32,438 nt of DNA, taken from Xylophilus sp. ASV27. GTDB lineage: Bacteria > Pseudomonadota > Gammaproteobacteria > Burkholderiales > Burkholderiaceae_C. How positions within the stretch are numbered: position 1 is the stretch's first letter; each line of letters opens with the position of its first letter. The stretch spans positions 1 to 32,438 of the forward strand of contig NZ_JAELTO010000046.1 in the NCBI RefSeq assembly GCF_016428875.1, in the 5' to 3' direction. The notes beneath the pieces were generated by a model that worked only from the letters and a program-made list of their open reading frames with translations, did not search any database and was not told the DNA's origin. This document shows positions 18,292 to 26,655 of the stretch, piece by piece. A program made the position numbers and the translations under genes.

Positions 18292-19095
18292 ATGAAGTCA
18301 AAGCAATCATTGCTAAAAACTCTTGCCTGCGGAAGCACAGCGGTCGCCATGCTGACTTATGGCGCAATTGCAAAGGCACAAGTTTTCACAGAAACGTTTG
18401 GAAATAGTCCCACGCGCGTGAGCAACCTGTATGTGCCCAGCGGGAACTTCGCTTTCGCCGGCAGTGGTTCCGTGTCCGACGGATCATACACCGTCATGCG
18501 ACCCCAAGGTATCACTACCTCAACAGGAGACAATTATTGGACCAACTTGACAAGCGATCACACTGGCGATAATGGCGGCGCATTGATGGTGCTGAACGCC
18601 GGCCCTGAGCTTCGTGAAGTCTACCTGCGCGATTTCAATGTGCAGCCGGGAACCAGCTACGAGATCAGCGCATGGCGCTATGTGGTCAACGGCAATGGGG
18701 GAGCAGGCTCTACGAATCCCGTATCCTGGTCGCTGCAGATGCGCAATCCCGCCAATAATTCTACCTTGGCGCAATCGGGTCCGCTTGCAAGTACTCCGAC
18801 GCAAGCTTGGGTCAAGTCAACCTATCAATTCACCGTTCCAGCTGACTGCCAGACTACGGGAGTTGGAGTGCCGGCAAGGCTGGCGTTGACCAATCAGACC
18901 GCGGCAATTAACGGCAACGATTACTATATCGATGACATTTCCGTGTCTGTCATTGCCACCAACAATGCTCTGGATCAGTACTGCCCAGCACCTGCGAACC
19001 CGGTACCGACTCTTGGCCAGTGGGCCTTGATGCTGCTCTCCATGACCTTGGCAGGATTCGCAGCCTTGAGGCTACGCGGCAGCCGCAGATATTAA
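18292..19095 (+). CDS. Exported IPTL-CTERM protein 1 (jelly-roll-like)
   Basis: This 267-residue secreted protein has a signal peptide (basic start, hydrophobic core, cleavage near AIAKAQ, about residue 30). The body (about 30-230) is rich in Asn, Ser, Thr and Gly, with strands such as LRDFNVQPGTSYEISAWRYV and NDYYIDDISVSVIA, which recall carbohydrate-binding jelly-roll modules. The C-terminus is a textbook IPTL-CTERM signal: VPTLGQWALMLL, a hydrophobic helix, then the basic end RLRGSRRY. That family is predicted to be processed by exosortase H (XrtH), which is not in the window. The start has an AGAGGA ribosome site. It is first of three tandem IPTL-CTERM genes, and its codon use is AT-richer than that of the flanking core genes. 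The ligand is unknown. Confidence 0.85.
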   Translation: MKSKQSLLKTLACGSTAVAMLTYGAIAKAQVFTETFGNSPTRVSNLYVPSGNFAFAGSGSVSDGSYTVMRPQGITTSTGDNYWTNLTSDHTGDNGGALMVLNAGPELREVYLRDFNVQPGTSYEISAWRYVVNGNGGAGSTNPVSWSLQMRNPANNSTLAQSGPLASTPTQAWVKSTYQFTVPADCQTTGVGVPARLALTNQTAAINGNDYYIDDISVSVIATNNALDQYCPAPANPVPTLGQWALMLLSMTLAGFAALRLRGSRRY

Positions 19096-19319
19096 ATCGG
19101 CTCTTTAGGCTGCGCGATTTTTCCGTTCCAGCCTGCCAGTCAGCTGGTGCCGACGAAGAGCAAAAGGGCTTACGCCCATTTCATTGGATCCAGTCAAAAG
19201 TTCTTAAGATTGCAGCCTTAATCCAAGCGGTAACGCGCCACGGGTTTAGATCAATATACAAAAAAAACGTCAGCCCGCAGTTTCATTATTTTATATTTTT
19301 TGGAAATCAAGAGTAAGGC

Positions 19320-21545
19320 ATGAAATTTTCCAACAATCGTTTCAGCGGTTCGCGCGCCATTGCAAAAGCCGTGCCGGTCGCATTACTGGCCTGTTCTTTC
19401 ACGTTCAGCACGGTGAACGCGGCCGTGTATGCGCCAGATGATTTTGCAAACGGCGGAGGGACAAATCTAGAAACCATGGTCATGGCCAAGGACGGCAATA
19501 ATCGTCTTTTGATTGGCGGCTTATTCAGCACGGTCGAAGGGCAGCCGGGTTATCAAGGTGTGGCGCGCTTCAAGGCGAATGATTCGCTGGACACGAGCTT
19601 CAAGGTAATGACCGACGATTTCGTGAAGGCCATTGCCGTTCAGCCGGATGGAAAGATCCTGATCGGCGGCCAATTCCACTCGGTGCGCCCGACGGGAAGC
19701 ACCACCAACACGACCTTCTGGGGCATTGCGCGCCTGAATGCCGACGGCACGCTGGATACCTCGTTCCAGAACGCGCCAGTGGGCCAGGTCAAGGCCAACA
19801 ATAATGTGCGCGGCATTGCCGTGCAAGCTGACGGAAAGATCGTCATCGGCGGCTACTTCACCCTGATCGATGGAGTGGTCAGCAACCGCATCGCTCGCCT
19901 TAACCCGAATGGCACGCTGGATACCAGCTTCAACGTGGGTGCGGGCGCCAACGGCAACATCGAAGACGTGAAGCTGCAAACCGATGGGAAGGTTCTCATT
20001 TCCGGATCATTCACGCAGGTGCGAGGTGTCGATCGCTGGGGCGTTGCGCGATTGAATACAGATGGCACGCTTGACACTGGATTCAATGCCGCTGCTAGTC
20101 CGGGGGGCCAAAACGGAGCTTGGGATGGCTCTTTTCCGGTATACCAGTTAGCCGTGCAGAGCGACGGCAAGGTGCTGTATGCCGGGGGTACCCATCGCTA
20201 TGCAAATGAAGTCCACTGGCGCATCGGGCGTTTGAATACCGATGGCACGGTGGACAGCAGTTTCAATTCTTACGTCAACTGGTGGGCAACGTCCGTGGCC
20301 CTGCAGAAAGTGGGCACCGAGGAAAAGATCGTCATTGGTGGAGATTACGGACGGGCAGGGCGAGCGGATACCGCCACCAGCGCCGTGATTCCCCCAGATG
20401 CGGCTCGCCTGCGCGTCGCGCGCTTCAACGCGGACGGCACTCTGGATACGACGTTTGATACCTCCAACGGCGCCAACGCGTGGGTCTGGTCAGTTCTACC
20501 CAACGACGACGGTACGGTGTATCTGGGGGGCAAGTTCACCAGCGTCGCGGGCATGGCACGGCGTGGCATTGCTCGCCTGGCGCCATTGGATCCCACCAAG
20601 CAGATCATCAACTTCGCTGCTCCGGATCCCGCTGTGTATTCGGCGACGAACGGAGCCGCATTTACCTGGAGCCCGACGCCGCCCACGACCAGCAGCGCAA
20701 ATCTTCCGGTGACGTATACAAGCCTCACGACAGCGGTGTGCTCGGTGAATCAGACAACGGGTCAGGTGACTTTGCCCAACCCTGCAGTGACGGGGCTGTG
20801 CACGATTCAAGCCGATGCGGCAGCGGGTCAACAGGTGATCAATGGCACCCCCTATAACGTCACCGCAGCGCCACCTGTCCAGCAAAGCATACAGATCGAC
20901 GCACCGCCCGATCAGAGCATCAGCTTTCCTGCGCAATCCGGCCCTCGGAACGTGGCCGACGGCGCATTCGCCATCAGCCCTGCGGCCACCGCCAGTTCTG
21001 GCTTGGCGGTGACCTACACCAGCCTGACGCCCACGGTGTGCACGGTGTCGGGAACCAATGTCACCCCATTGAGGGGGGGGGTCTGCACGATCGCCGCCAA
21101 TCAGGCTGGCGGAACCGTAGGAGCCGTCAATTTCAATGCGGCGGCTCAGGTCACGCAGAACGTGGCCGTGCAAAGTGGGCAAAGCATCTCCTTCCCCGCG
21201 CAAAGCAATCCCACGCAAAGCGTGGTGACCGGCGGCACCTTCGCCATCGCACCCGCAGCCACCGCGACCTCGGGCCTGCCAGTGACCTACGCCAGCTTGA
21301 CGCCTGCGGTTTGCACAGTGGCGGGCACGGCGGCGTCGGTGACGGTGCTGAGCAGCGGCACCTGCACGATTGCGGCCAGCCAGCCGGGCAACGACTACTT
21401 CACCGCTGCGGCTTCGGTCAACCAGTCAGTGCAAGTCACCGCGCTGCCTCCGACGGCGGTGCCCACGTTGAGTACCTGGGCCTTGGCGCTGCTGGCAGGA
21501 TTGTTGGGTGTCATGGGCTTTCGCCGCCGCGCGCACGCGGGGTGA
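19320..21545 (+). CDS. Exported IPTL-CTERM protein 2 with delta-60 propeller repeats and Ig-like repeats
   Basis: This 741-residue protein has a signal peptide (about 1-35). Residues 40-425 contain about seven delta-60-type repeats, each with a GK/LIGG strand and a DGTLDTSF turn (turns near residues 90, 144, 200, 251, 311 and 375); such repeats are expected to close as a beta-propeller. Residues 430-700 hold three Ig-like repeats, each with PVTYTSLTPAVCTV and a Gly-Cys-Thr-Ile strand; paired Cys residues could form disulfides. The C-terminus is an IPTL-CTERM signal: VPTLSTWALALLAGLLGV followed by RRRAHAG. It is probably displayed on the surface after processing by an exosortase H. A ribosome site GAGTAAGG precedes the ATG. 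A run of nine Gs at 21073-21081 lies inside the second Ig-like repeat. Confidence 0.88.
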   Translation: MKFSNNRFSGSRAIAKAVPVALLACSFTFSTVNAAVYAPDDFANGGGTNLETMVMAKDGNNRLLIGGLFSTVEGQPGYQGVARFKANDSLDTSFKVMTDDFVKAIAVQPDGKILIGGQFHSVRPTGSTTNTTFWGIARLNADGTLDTSFQNAPVGQVKANNNVRGIAVQADGKIVIGGYFTLIDGVVSNRIARLNPNGTLDTSFNVGAGANGNIEDVKLQTDGKVLISGSFTQVRGVDRWGVARLNTDGTLDTGFNAAASPGGQNGAWDGSFPVYQLAVQSDGKVLYAGGTHRYANEVHWRIGRLNTDGTVDSSFNSYVNWWATSVALQKVGTEEKIVIGGDYGRAGRADTATSAVIPPDAARLRVARFNADGTLDTTFDTSNGANAWVWSVLPNDDGTVYLGGKFTSVAGMARRGIARLAPLDPTKQIINFAAPDPAVYSATNGAAFTWSPTPPTTSSANLPVTYTSLTTAVCSVNQTTGQVTLPNPAVTGLCTIQADAAAGQQVINGTPYNVTAAPPVQQSIQIDAPPDQSISFPAQSGPRNVADGAFAISPAATASSGLAVTYTSLTPTVCTVSGTNVTPLRGGVCTIAANQAGGTVGAVNFNAAAQVTQNVAVQSGQSISFPAQSNPTQSVVTGGTFAIAPAATATSGLPVTYASLTPAVCTVAGTAASVTVLSSGTCTIAASQPGNDYFTAAASVNQSVQVTALPPTAVPTLSTWALALLAGLLGVMGFRRRAHAG

Positions 21546-21565
21546 GGATGTAATCCGCCCACTTC

Positions 21566-21580
21566 GCCAGCGGGGCTGGC
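21566..21580. terminator. Short hairpin after IPTL-CTERM gene 2
   Basis: GCCAGC (21566-21571), loop GGG, GCTGGC (21575-21580), starting 21 nt after the stop codon. No U tract follows, because a mobile element begins at 21585. It is possibly the stem of a terminator separated from its tail by the insertion. Confidence 0.35.
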
Positions 21581-21584
21581 CTAT

Positions 21585-21745
21585 GGCAACGCTGAATAAG
21601 TCCGCGTGGTGGCGCGCGCCCTGGTGTGGGATGGGATGCAAGGCGCAAACCGCAGCCATAGCCGCAGCTATGGCGAGGATTTGCAACGCCGCAGACCGCC
21701 CACAGCAGGGATGCGCGACACGCGAGGGGCTTGTTCAGCGTTGCC
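21585..21745. mobile_element. 161-bp MITE-like hairpin element with CTAT target duplication
   Basis: The ends are inverted: GGCAACGCTGAATAAGTCC at the left (21585-21603) matches the complement of the right end (to 21745) at 17 of 19 positions. The inverted similarity continues inward along nearly the whole element, to a central hairpin CCATAGC-CGCA-GCTATGG (about 21655-21672). CTAT directly flanks both ends (21581-21584 and 21746-21749), as expected for a 4-bp target duplication. There is no transposase gene. The tips resemble ends of IS5-family elements (from memory IS903 begins GGCTTTGTTGAATAA), so a non-autonomous derivative moved in trans is likely. It sits 58 bp before the third IPTL-CTERM gene. 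Confidence 0.85.
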
Positions 21746-21803
21746 CTATGTCTCGCTGGCGAATACCACAGGGCCCCCTACCTGGTTCAACGAGAAAATC
21801 ACC

Positions 21804-22745
21804 ATGTACCTGATCAAACAGATACCGGCTGCCCGCCGTGGCATCAAATCTCAACCCAAAGGGCTTCATCTGCGGATCTCAGCGACCATTGCACTAATGG
21901 GTCTGACCGTTTCCCAGGCAGCTTTTTCGCAGGCAAACATTCCACCAGTCGCATGTGACGCGAGGCTCTATATCTCTCAAGGCAACGGTGGTCCGACTTC
22001 GCTTTACTACAGCAACGGATCTCTGCCACTAAGCTTCGCCCTTCAGGGAAATGCGCCAGCAGGAGTTCAGTACAACGCATTGGGCATGAGCCCTGCAGGT
22101 CTCATGTACGCCATGAACGCCGGGGATAACGTTCTGCTGCAAATCAACCCTGCCAATGGTTCTGTCAGCACGTTGGGGCCAGTCACAGGCCTTCCGGCGG
22201 CTTCCTAAAATAGTGGGACTTTCAGTACTGCAGGCACTTACTACGTAAAGCCTTTTGGCAACACAAGTGTCATTTACGCGGTTGACATCTCCGCCCAAAC
22301 AGCCTCGGCGATTCAGTTGGTGAATGCGGCCGCGAACCCCGCTCCGTTCACGGCCTCTGACCTGGCTTGGGCGTCTGGTGGTCTATATGCGACAGACGAT
22401 GCTGGACAACTCCATTCGATCGACGTCGCCACGGGGCGGGTGACTGACATAGGTACCGCAGACGCCACGGGCGGAGTTCTTGGGGCGCAGTTCGGGTTTA
22501 CCGACGGCCTGTTCGGTGCGGCAAACGATGGTTCGGGTTATTACCAGATCAACCTCGCCACGGGTCAGCGAACCCGTTTGTCGACCGCGCCGCCGGCTAC
22601 CAGCAACGACGGCGCCAATTGTCCCTTAGCGGCATTTGCCGCCGTCAAGCCCGCCCCAGCGCCAATCCCCACACTGGGTCATTGGGCCTTGATGCTGCTG
22701 GCCGGCCTTATGGGCTTGACGGGCTTGAGGCGCCTTCGCACTTGA
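21804..22745 (+). pseudogene. Exported IPTL-CTERM protein 3, interrupted by an in-frame stop
   Basis: The frame runs from ATG 21804 to TGA 22743-22745 (313 sense positions) with a single in-frame TAA at 22206-22208. Before it: a long basic signal peptide (cleavage near AAFSQA, about residue 50) and strands such as ARLYISQGNGGPTSLYYS. After it, in the same frame: IYAVDISAQ, SGGLYATDDAGQLHSIDVAT, and the C-terminal IPTLGHWALMLLAGLMGLTGLRRLRT split across the sorting signal and its basic end. The body resembles propeller-type domains found in other CTERM proteins (perhaps DUF6923, unverified). One nonsense change explains the break; both halves keep good codon use, so it is recent, or else a sequencing error. 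A MITE sits 58 bp upstream, where promoter sequence would be expected. Confidence 0.82.
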
Positions 22746-22791
22746 TAAGCTAAGGCTAGCGACCCGCTCAAATTTCGCGCGTCCTTATCTT

Positions 22792-22816
22792 GGGCGTTCT
22801 GCGGCGTTGCAACTCC
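22792..22816 (-). repeat. Relic of the 161-bp hairpin element
   Basis: The complement of this 25-nt segment matches 21677-21701 of the MITE at 23 of 25 positions (core TTGCAACGCCGCAGA). Weaker similarity continues on both sides (about 22760-22835), including a GACGCGCGA string matching the MITE's GATGCGCGA. No intact ends are seen. It lies between IPTL-CTERM gene 3 and uppP. Confidence 0.6.
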
Positions 22817-22873
22817 AGCATTACTGCCGCGACCGTGACGCGGTGCGCTGCATCACTCTGCGGGCCGCCATAC

Positions 22874-23698
22874 CTACTCCGCCCACACCACCAGCCCGCT
22901 CCAGGCCGTGGCGAGCACCACGATGCCGAAGGCGATGCGGTACCAGGCAAAGGGCGTGAAGCTGTGGGTGGAGATGTAGCGCAGCAGCCAGCGCACGCAT
23001 AGCCAGGCGCTGGCGAAGGAAAACACCAGCCCGACGGCGAACATCGGCAGGTCGGCCATGGACAGCAGGGCGCGCTCCTTGTAGAGGCTGTAGACGCCCG
23101 CGCCGATCAGCGTGGGGATGGCGAGGAAGAAGGAGAAATCCGTCGCCGCCTTGCGCGAGAGCCCCAGCAGCATGCCGCCGATGATGGTGGCGCCGCTGCG
23201 CGAGGTGCCCGGGACCATGGCCAGGCACTGCACCAGCCCGACCTTGAGCGCATCGAGCGGCGTCATGTCCTCGACCGCCTGCACCCGCACCGAGCGCTGC
23301 TGCCGCCGCTCGGCCCACAGGATGACGAAGCCGCCCAGGATGAAGGTGGTGGCCACCACCGCGGGCGTGAACAGGTGCTCCTTGATCAGCCTGCCGAACA
23401 GCAGGCCCAGCAGCACCGCGGGCAGGAAGCCGATCAGCACGTTGAGCGTGAAGCGCCGGGCCTGGCGCTGGGTGGGCAGCGCGACCAGGGTGGCGCGGAT
23501 CTTCTGCCAGTAGACCAGGATCACGGCGAAGATCGCGCCGGTCTGGATCGCGATGTCGAAGACCTTGGCCTTGGCGTCGTCGAAGCCGAGCAGCGAGCCC
23601 GCCAGGATCAGGTGCCCGGTGGAGGAAATGGGCAGGAATTCGGTGAGGCCTTCGACGACCCCCATGACGGCGGCCTTGGCCAGCAGAACGGTATCCAA
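22874..23698 (-). CDS. uppP: Undecaprenyl-diphosphatase UppP (BacA)
   Basis: UppP removes a phosphate from undecaprenyl diphosphate at the periplasmic face of the inner membrane, recycling the lipid carrier of peptidoglycan synthesis; overexpression gives bacitracin resistance. The 274-residue protein has about eight membrane helices and both family motifs: [17 protein letters not shown] (about 13-29) and [14 protein letters not shown] (about 165-180). The start is TTG at 23698 (reading [13 protein letters not shown]), supported by an AGGAG ribosome site 7 nt upstream and by the family N-terminus; an ATG at 23773 adds 25 residues and lacks support. It is the first core gene to the right of the accessory island and is divergent from the ABC operon. 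Confidence 0.95.
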   Translation of the reverse strand: MDTVLLAKAAVMGVVEGLTEFLPISSTGHLILAGSLLGFDDAKAKVFDIAIQTGAIFAVILVYWQKIRATLVALPTQRQARRFTLNVLIGFLPAVLLGLLFGRLIKEHLFTPAVVATTFILGGFVILWAERRQQRSVRVQAVEDMTPLDALKVGLVQCLAMVPGTSRSGATIIGGMLLGLSRKAATDFSFFLAIPTLIGAGVYSLYKERALLSMADLPMFAVGLVFSFASAWLCVRWLLRYISTHSFTPFAWYRIAFGIVVLATAWSGLVVWAE

Positions 23699-23897
23699 AC
23701 GGGTGCTCCTAGAACAGCCGGCGATTATCGCCAGCAGGCTGCCGGGCTCCCGCGCCACTGGCGACGCTTTCAACCCGTTTCACTCCGCCGCGGCGCGTTT
23801 CGTCGCATCCGCATGGCGCCGGCCGCGCGCCCGGCGGACAGTCACGCCATTGCACCGTGTCGCCGCGCCAGGCCGCACGGAACCGATGGAGGACCCC

Positions 23898-24605
23898 ATG
23901 GCGAGCCAAGAGAATCTTTTCGAACTGAGACGGATCGAGCGCACTTTCGCGCTGGGCGAGGCGCGTATCCACGCGCTGCGCGGCATCGACCTGGACATCC
24001 GGCGCGGCGAGTTCATCGCCATCTGGGGCCCCTCGGGCAGCGGCAAGTCGACGCTGCTGAACCTGCTCGGGCTGATCGACAGCGCCGACAAGGGCTCGCT
24101 CGCGTTCGACGGCCAGGACGTGGCCGGCCTGTCGGACGACGCCCTGTCGGACTGCCGCAGCCGCAGGATCGGCTTCGTGTTCCAGAACTTCAACCTGATT
24201 CCGGTGCTGAGCGCGCTCGACAACGTGAGCCTGCCGCTGCAGGTGCAGGGCCGGCGCAGCGCCGAGACGCGCGAACTCGCCGCGCAGTGGCTGGGCCGGG
24301 TCGGCCTGGGCAGCTTTCTGCACCACCGGCCGGACCGCATGAGCGGCGGCCAGCGCCAGCGCGTGGCGATCGCACGCGCGCTGGCGGGCTCGCCGCGCCT
24401 GCTGATCGCCGACGAGCCCACGGCCAACCTGGACTCCAGGACCAGCCATGAGGTGATCGACCTGATCGAGGCCCTGAACCAGGAAACCGGCGTGACCTGC
24501 ATCTTCACCACGCACGACCCGCGCCTGCTCGCGCGCGTGCCGCGCCAGCTCAGGCTGGAGGACGGGCTGATCTCCAACGATGCCTACCAGGAGTACGCGC
24601 AGTGA
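23898..24605 (+). CDS. ABC transporter ATPase, LolD/MacB type
   Basis: This is a 235-residue ATP-binding subunit of the LolD/MacB/FtsE group. It has Walker A GPSGSGKST (44-52), a Q-loop in GFVFQNFNLIPVLSALDNV, the signature MSGGQRQRVAIARAL (about 144-158), Walker B LLIADEPTANLDS (about 164-176) and the switch His in FTTHDPRLL. The ATG at 23898 has a GGAGGA site (23888-23893); an ATG 12 nt earlier is possible but overlaps that site. Its stop overlaps the GTG of the permease by 4 nt (GTGA). It energises the FtsX-type permease and is therefore a mechanotransmission system rather than a channel-type importer. The LolD-like ATPase, LolA-like carrier and outer-membrane barrel together suggest lipid or lipoprotein export. 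Confidence 0.92.
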   Translation: MASQENLFELRRIERTFALGEARIHALRGIDLDIRRGEFIAIWGPSGSGKSTLLNLLGLIDSADKGSLAFDGQDVAGLSDDALSDCRSRRIGFVFQNFNLIPVLSALDNVSLPLQVQGRRSAETRELAAQWLGRVGLGSFLHHRPDRMSGGQRQRVAIARALAGSPRLLIADEPTANLDSRTSHEVIDLIEALNQETGVTCIFTTHDPRLLARVPRQLRLEDGLISNDAYQEYAQ

Positions 24606-25906
24606 ATACGAGCATGCAATTCGCGCTGGCCTGGCGCAACCTCTGGCGCAACCGCCGCCGCAGCCTGGTCACCATCGCCAGCCTGGCCTTCGGCTTTGCC
24701 GCCCTGGCGCTGTTCGCCGGCTACACCAGCGCGGTCTACCGGGGCCTGGGCAATGCGGCGATCCACGGCGAGCTGATCGGCCACCTGAGCATCAACCGCA
24801 ACGGCTGGCAGACCCAGGGCCGGCTGCACCCCGACAGATACCTGCTGAGCGCCGAGGACATCGCCAAGGTCCGCGCCATCGTCGCCCGGCGCCTGCCCGG
24901 CGCGTTACTGGTGCCGAGGATGGGCGCCTCCGGCCTGCTCTCCAATGGCCGCAGCAGCACCATCTTCATCGCGGCCGGCGTTGCACCGCAGGACCTGGAC
25001 GCCCTGCGCGGCCCGTTCCGCCATGCGCCGGGGGCCCTGAGCGATGCGGCGCCCGGCGGCGTCACCGCCGCGCAAGGCCTGGCCGACGTGCTGGGCCTGA
25101 AGGTGGGCGACTCGGCCTCGGTGCTGGCCAGCACCATCCACGGCCAGGCCAATGCGGCGGACGTCGACATCACCGGCACCTTCAACACCGGCAACAGCGC
25201 CAGCAACGACAAGGTGATGCTGATGCCGCTGGCGATGGTGCAGAACCTGCTCGATGCACCGGGGCGCGCCGACATGCTGACGGTGCTGCTGCCGGGCGCG
25301 CCGGCGCGGGCCGGCCATTCGGCCGCCGAGCGCATGCAGGACCTCTACGCCACCGCCGCGCCCGACGAGCGCGCGTCGGCCGCGCTGCGCGACCAGTTGC
25401 AGGGCGACTTCAAGCAGGCCGGGCTGGACCTGGAAGTGCGTACCTGGCAGCAGATGTCGGCGTTCTTCCGCCAGGTCAAGGGCATGTACGACATGATCTT
25501 TGCGCTGATGTTCGCGGTGGTGCTGTCCATCGTGGTGCTGTCCATCGCCAACGCCATGGGCATGGCGGTGGTGGAGCGCACCCGCGAGATCGGCACCCTG
25601 CGCGCCATCGGGGTGCGCCGCGGCGGCGTCACGGCGCTGTTCGTGAGCGAGGCGCTGCTGCTGGTGCTGGTGGGCATCGCCGCCGGGCTGGCCGTGACCG
25701 CTGCCGCGCGCTGGGGCGTGAACGCGGCCGACATCCGCTACGTGCCGCCCGGCAACACGAGCAGCGTGCCAGTCCATATCGGCTTCGATCTGGCGCGCAC
25801 CGCCCGTGTGGCCGCGCTGCTGGCGCTGCTGTCGGTGCTCGCCGCCTTTCTGCCGGCGCGCCGCGCCGCGCGCCATTCCATCACCGAATCCCTGGGACAC
25901 GTATGA
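24602..25906 (+). CDS. ABC transporter permease, FtsX/LolE type
   Basis: This 434-residue permease has one N-terminal membrane helix (about 16-38, RSLVTIASLAFGFAALALFAGY). A large periplasmic MacB-type domain follows (about 40-290). Three C-terminal helices form the FtsX domain (about 300-325, 350-375 and 395-420), with the conserved ERTREIGTLRAIGVRR loop (about 327-342). It starts at GTG 24602, overlapping the ATPase stop, and its own stop overlaps the next ATG by 4 nt. As in LolCE and MacB, ATP hydrolysis would move the periplasmic domain to hand a lipid or lipoprotein from the inner membrane to a carrier. Only one permease gene is present, so it probably forms a homodimer. Confidence 0.92.
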   Translation: MNTSMQFALAWRNLWRNRRRSLVTIASLAFGFAALALFAGYTSAVYRGLGNAAIHGELIGHLSINRNGWQTQGRLHPDRYLLSAEDIAKVRAIVARRLPGALLVPRMGASGLLSNGRSSTIFIAAGVAPQDLDALRGPFRHAPGALSDAAPGGVTAAQGLADVLGLKVGDSASVLASTIHGQANAADVDITGTFNTGNSASNDKVMLMPLAMVQNLLDAPGRADMLTVLLPGAPARAGHSAAERMQDLYATAAPDERASAALRDQLQGDFKQAGLDLEVRTWQQMSAFFRQVKGMYDMIFALMFAVVLSIVVLSIANAMGMAVVERTREIGTLRAIGVRRGGVTALFVSEALLLVLVGIAAGLAVTAAARWGVNAADIRYVPPGNTSSVPVHIGFDLARTARVAALLALLSVLAAFLPARRAARHSITESLGHV

Positions 25907-26655
25907 AGCTCGACCGCCGACCCTTCCTGCTCATCGCATGCGGCGCCGCGCTGGCCGCGGGAGCGGCGCAGGCCGCCGAGCCCGATGCGATGGAGCTGCT
26001 CAAGACCGCCGACCAGGGCCGGGGCGGCGGCCTGCCGGGCCTGGTGTGGCAGGTGCGGGCGCACAACAGCGGCACCGGCGCCGACGAGCAGCAGGACCAG
26101 ACCCTGCTGGTGAAGGCATCCGGAGAATCCAGCGTGGCCGAGGTGCTGGACCCGCCGAGCAGCCGGGGCGCGAAGATCCTGCAGGTCGCGCGCAACATGT
26201 GGCTGACCCGGCCGGGCCTGAAGAAGCCGGTCGCCATCTCGCCGCGCCAGCGCCTGACCGGGCAGGCCGCCATCGGCGACATCGCCGCGACGAACTACGC
26301 CCGCGACTACAGCGCCACCTACCTGCGCGCGGAAACCGTGGGCGATGAGCCCTGCCATGTGCTGGACCTGAAGTCGGCCAACCGCCAGAGCACCTACGAG
26401 CGCATCACCTACTGGGTGTCGGCCAGGCGCGGCCTGGCGGTGCAGGCCGAGTTCCTGTCGCTGTCGGGCAAGAAGCTCAAGAGCGCCACCTTCGAATACG
26501 GCAACACCGTGAAGCTGCCCGGCCGCAGCGTGGCCTTCATCAGCCGCATGAGCATCGCCGACGCGCTGACCGACGCCAGGACGGTGATGGACTACACCAA
26601 CATCAAAGTGCAGGCCGTCCCGTCCAGCGAGTTCGACGTGGGGAACCTGCAATGA
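25903..26655 (+). CDS. LolA-like outer-membrane lipoprotein-sorting protein with Tat-like signal
   Basis: This 250-residue exported protein has a body that fits the LolA-like 'outer membrane lipoprotein-sorting' group: repeated beta strands such as DQTLLVKASGESSVAEVLD, RNMWLTRPGLKKPVAIS, DYSATYLRAETVGDEPCHVLDL and RITYWVSARRGLAVQAEFLS, expected to form a half-barrel that shields a lipid chain. The signal peptide begins MKLDRRPFLLIACG, which matches the twin-arginine pattern (RRxFL) with Ala-rich core and AQA-A cleavage near residue 24; LIAC could also be read as a weak lipobox. It overlaps genes on both sides by 4 nt. It is the natural periplasmic carrier between the FtsX permease and the barrel encoded next. 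Confidence 0.85.
   Translation: MKLDRRPFLLIACGAALAAGAAQAAEPDAMELLKTADQGRGGGLPGLVWQVRAHNSGTGADEQQDQTLLVKASGESSVAEVLDPPSSRGAKILQVARNMWLTRPGLKKPVAISPRQRLTGQAAIGDIAATNYARDYSATYLRAETVGDEPCHVLDLKSANRQSTYERITYWVSARRGLAVQAEFLSLSGKKLKSATFEYGNTVKLPGRSVAFISRMSIADALTDARTVMDYTNIKVQAVPSSEFDVGNLQ

Noticed and set aside
19560-20600. Regularly spaced repeats in the IPTL-CTERM propeller gene, considered as CRISPR or tandem DNA repeats
   Set aside because: The similarity is at protein level (delta-60 repeats), with variable spacing and diverged DNA.
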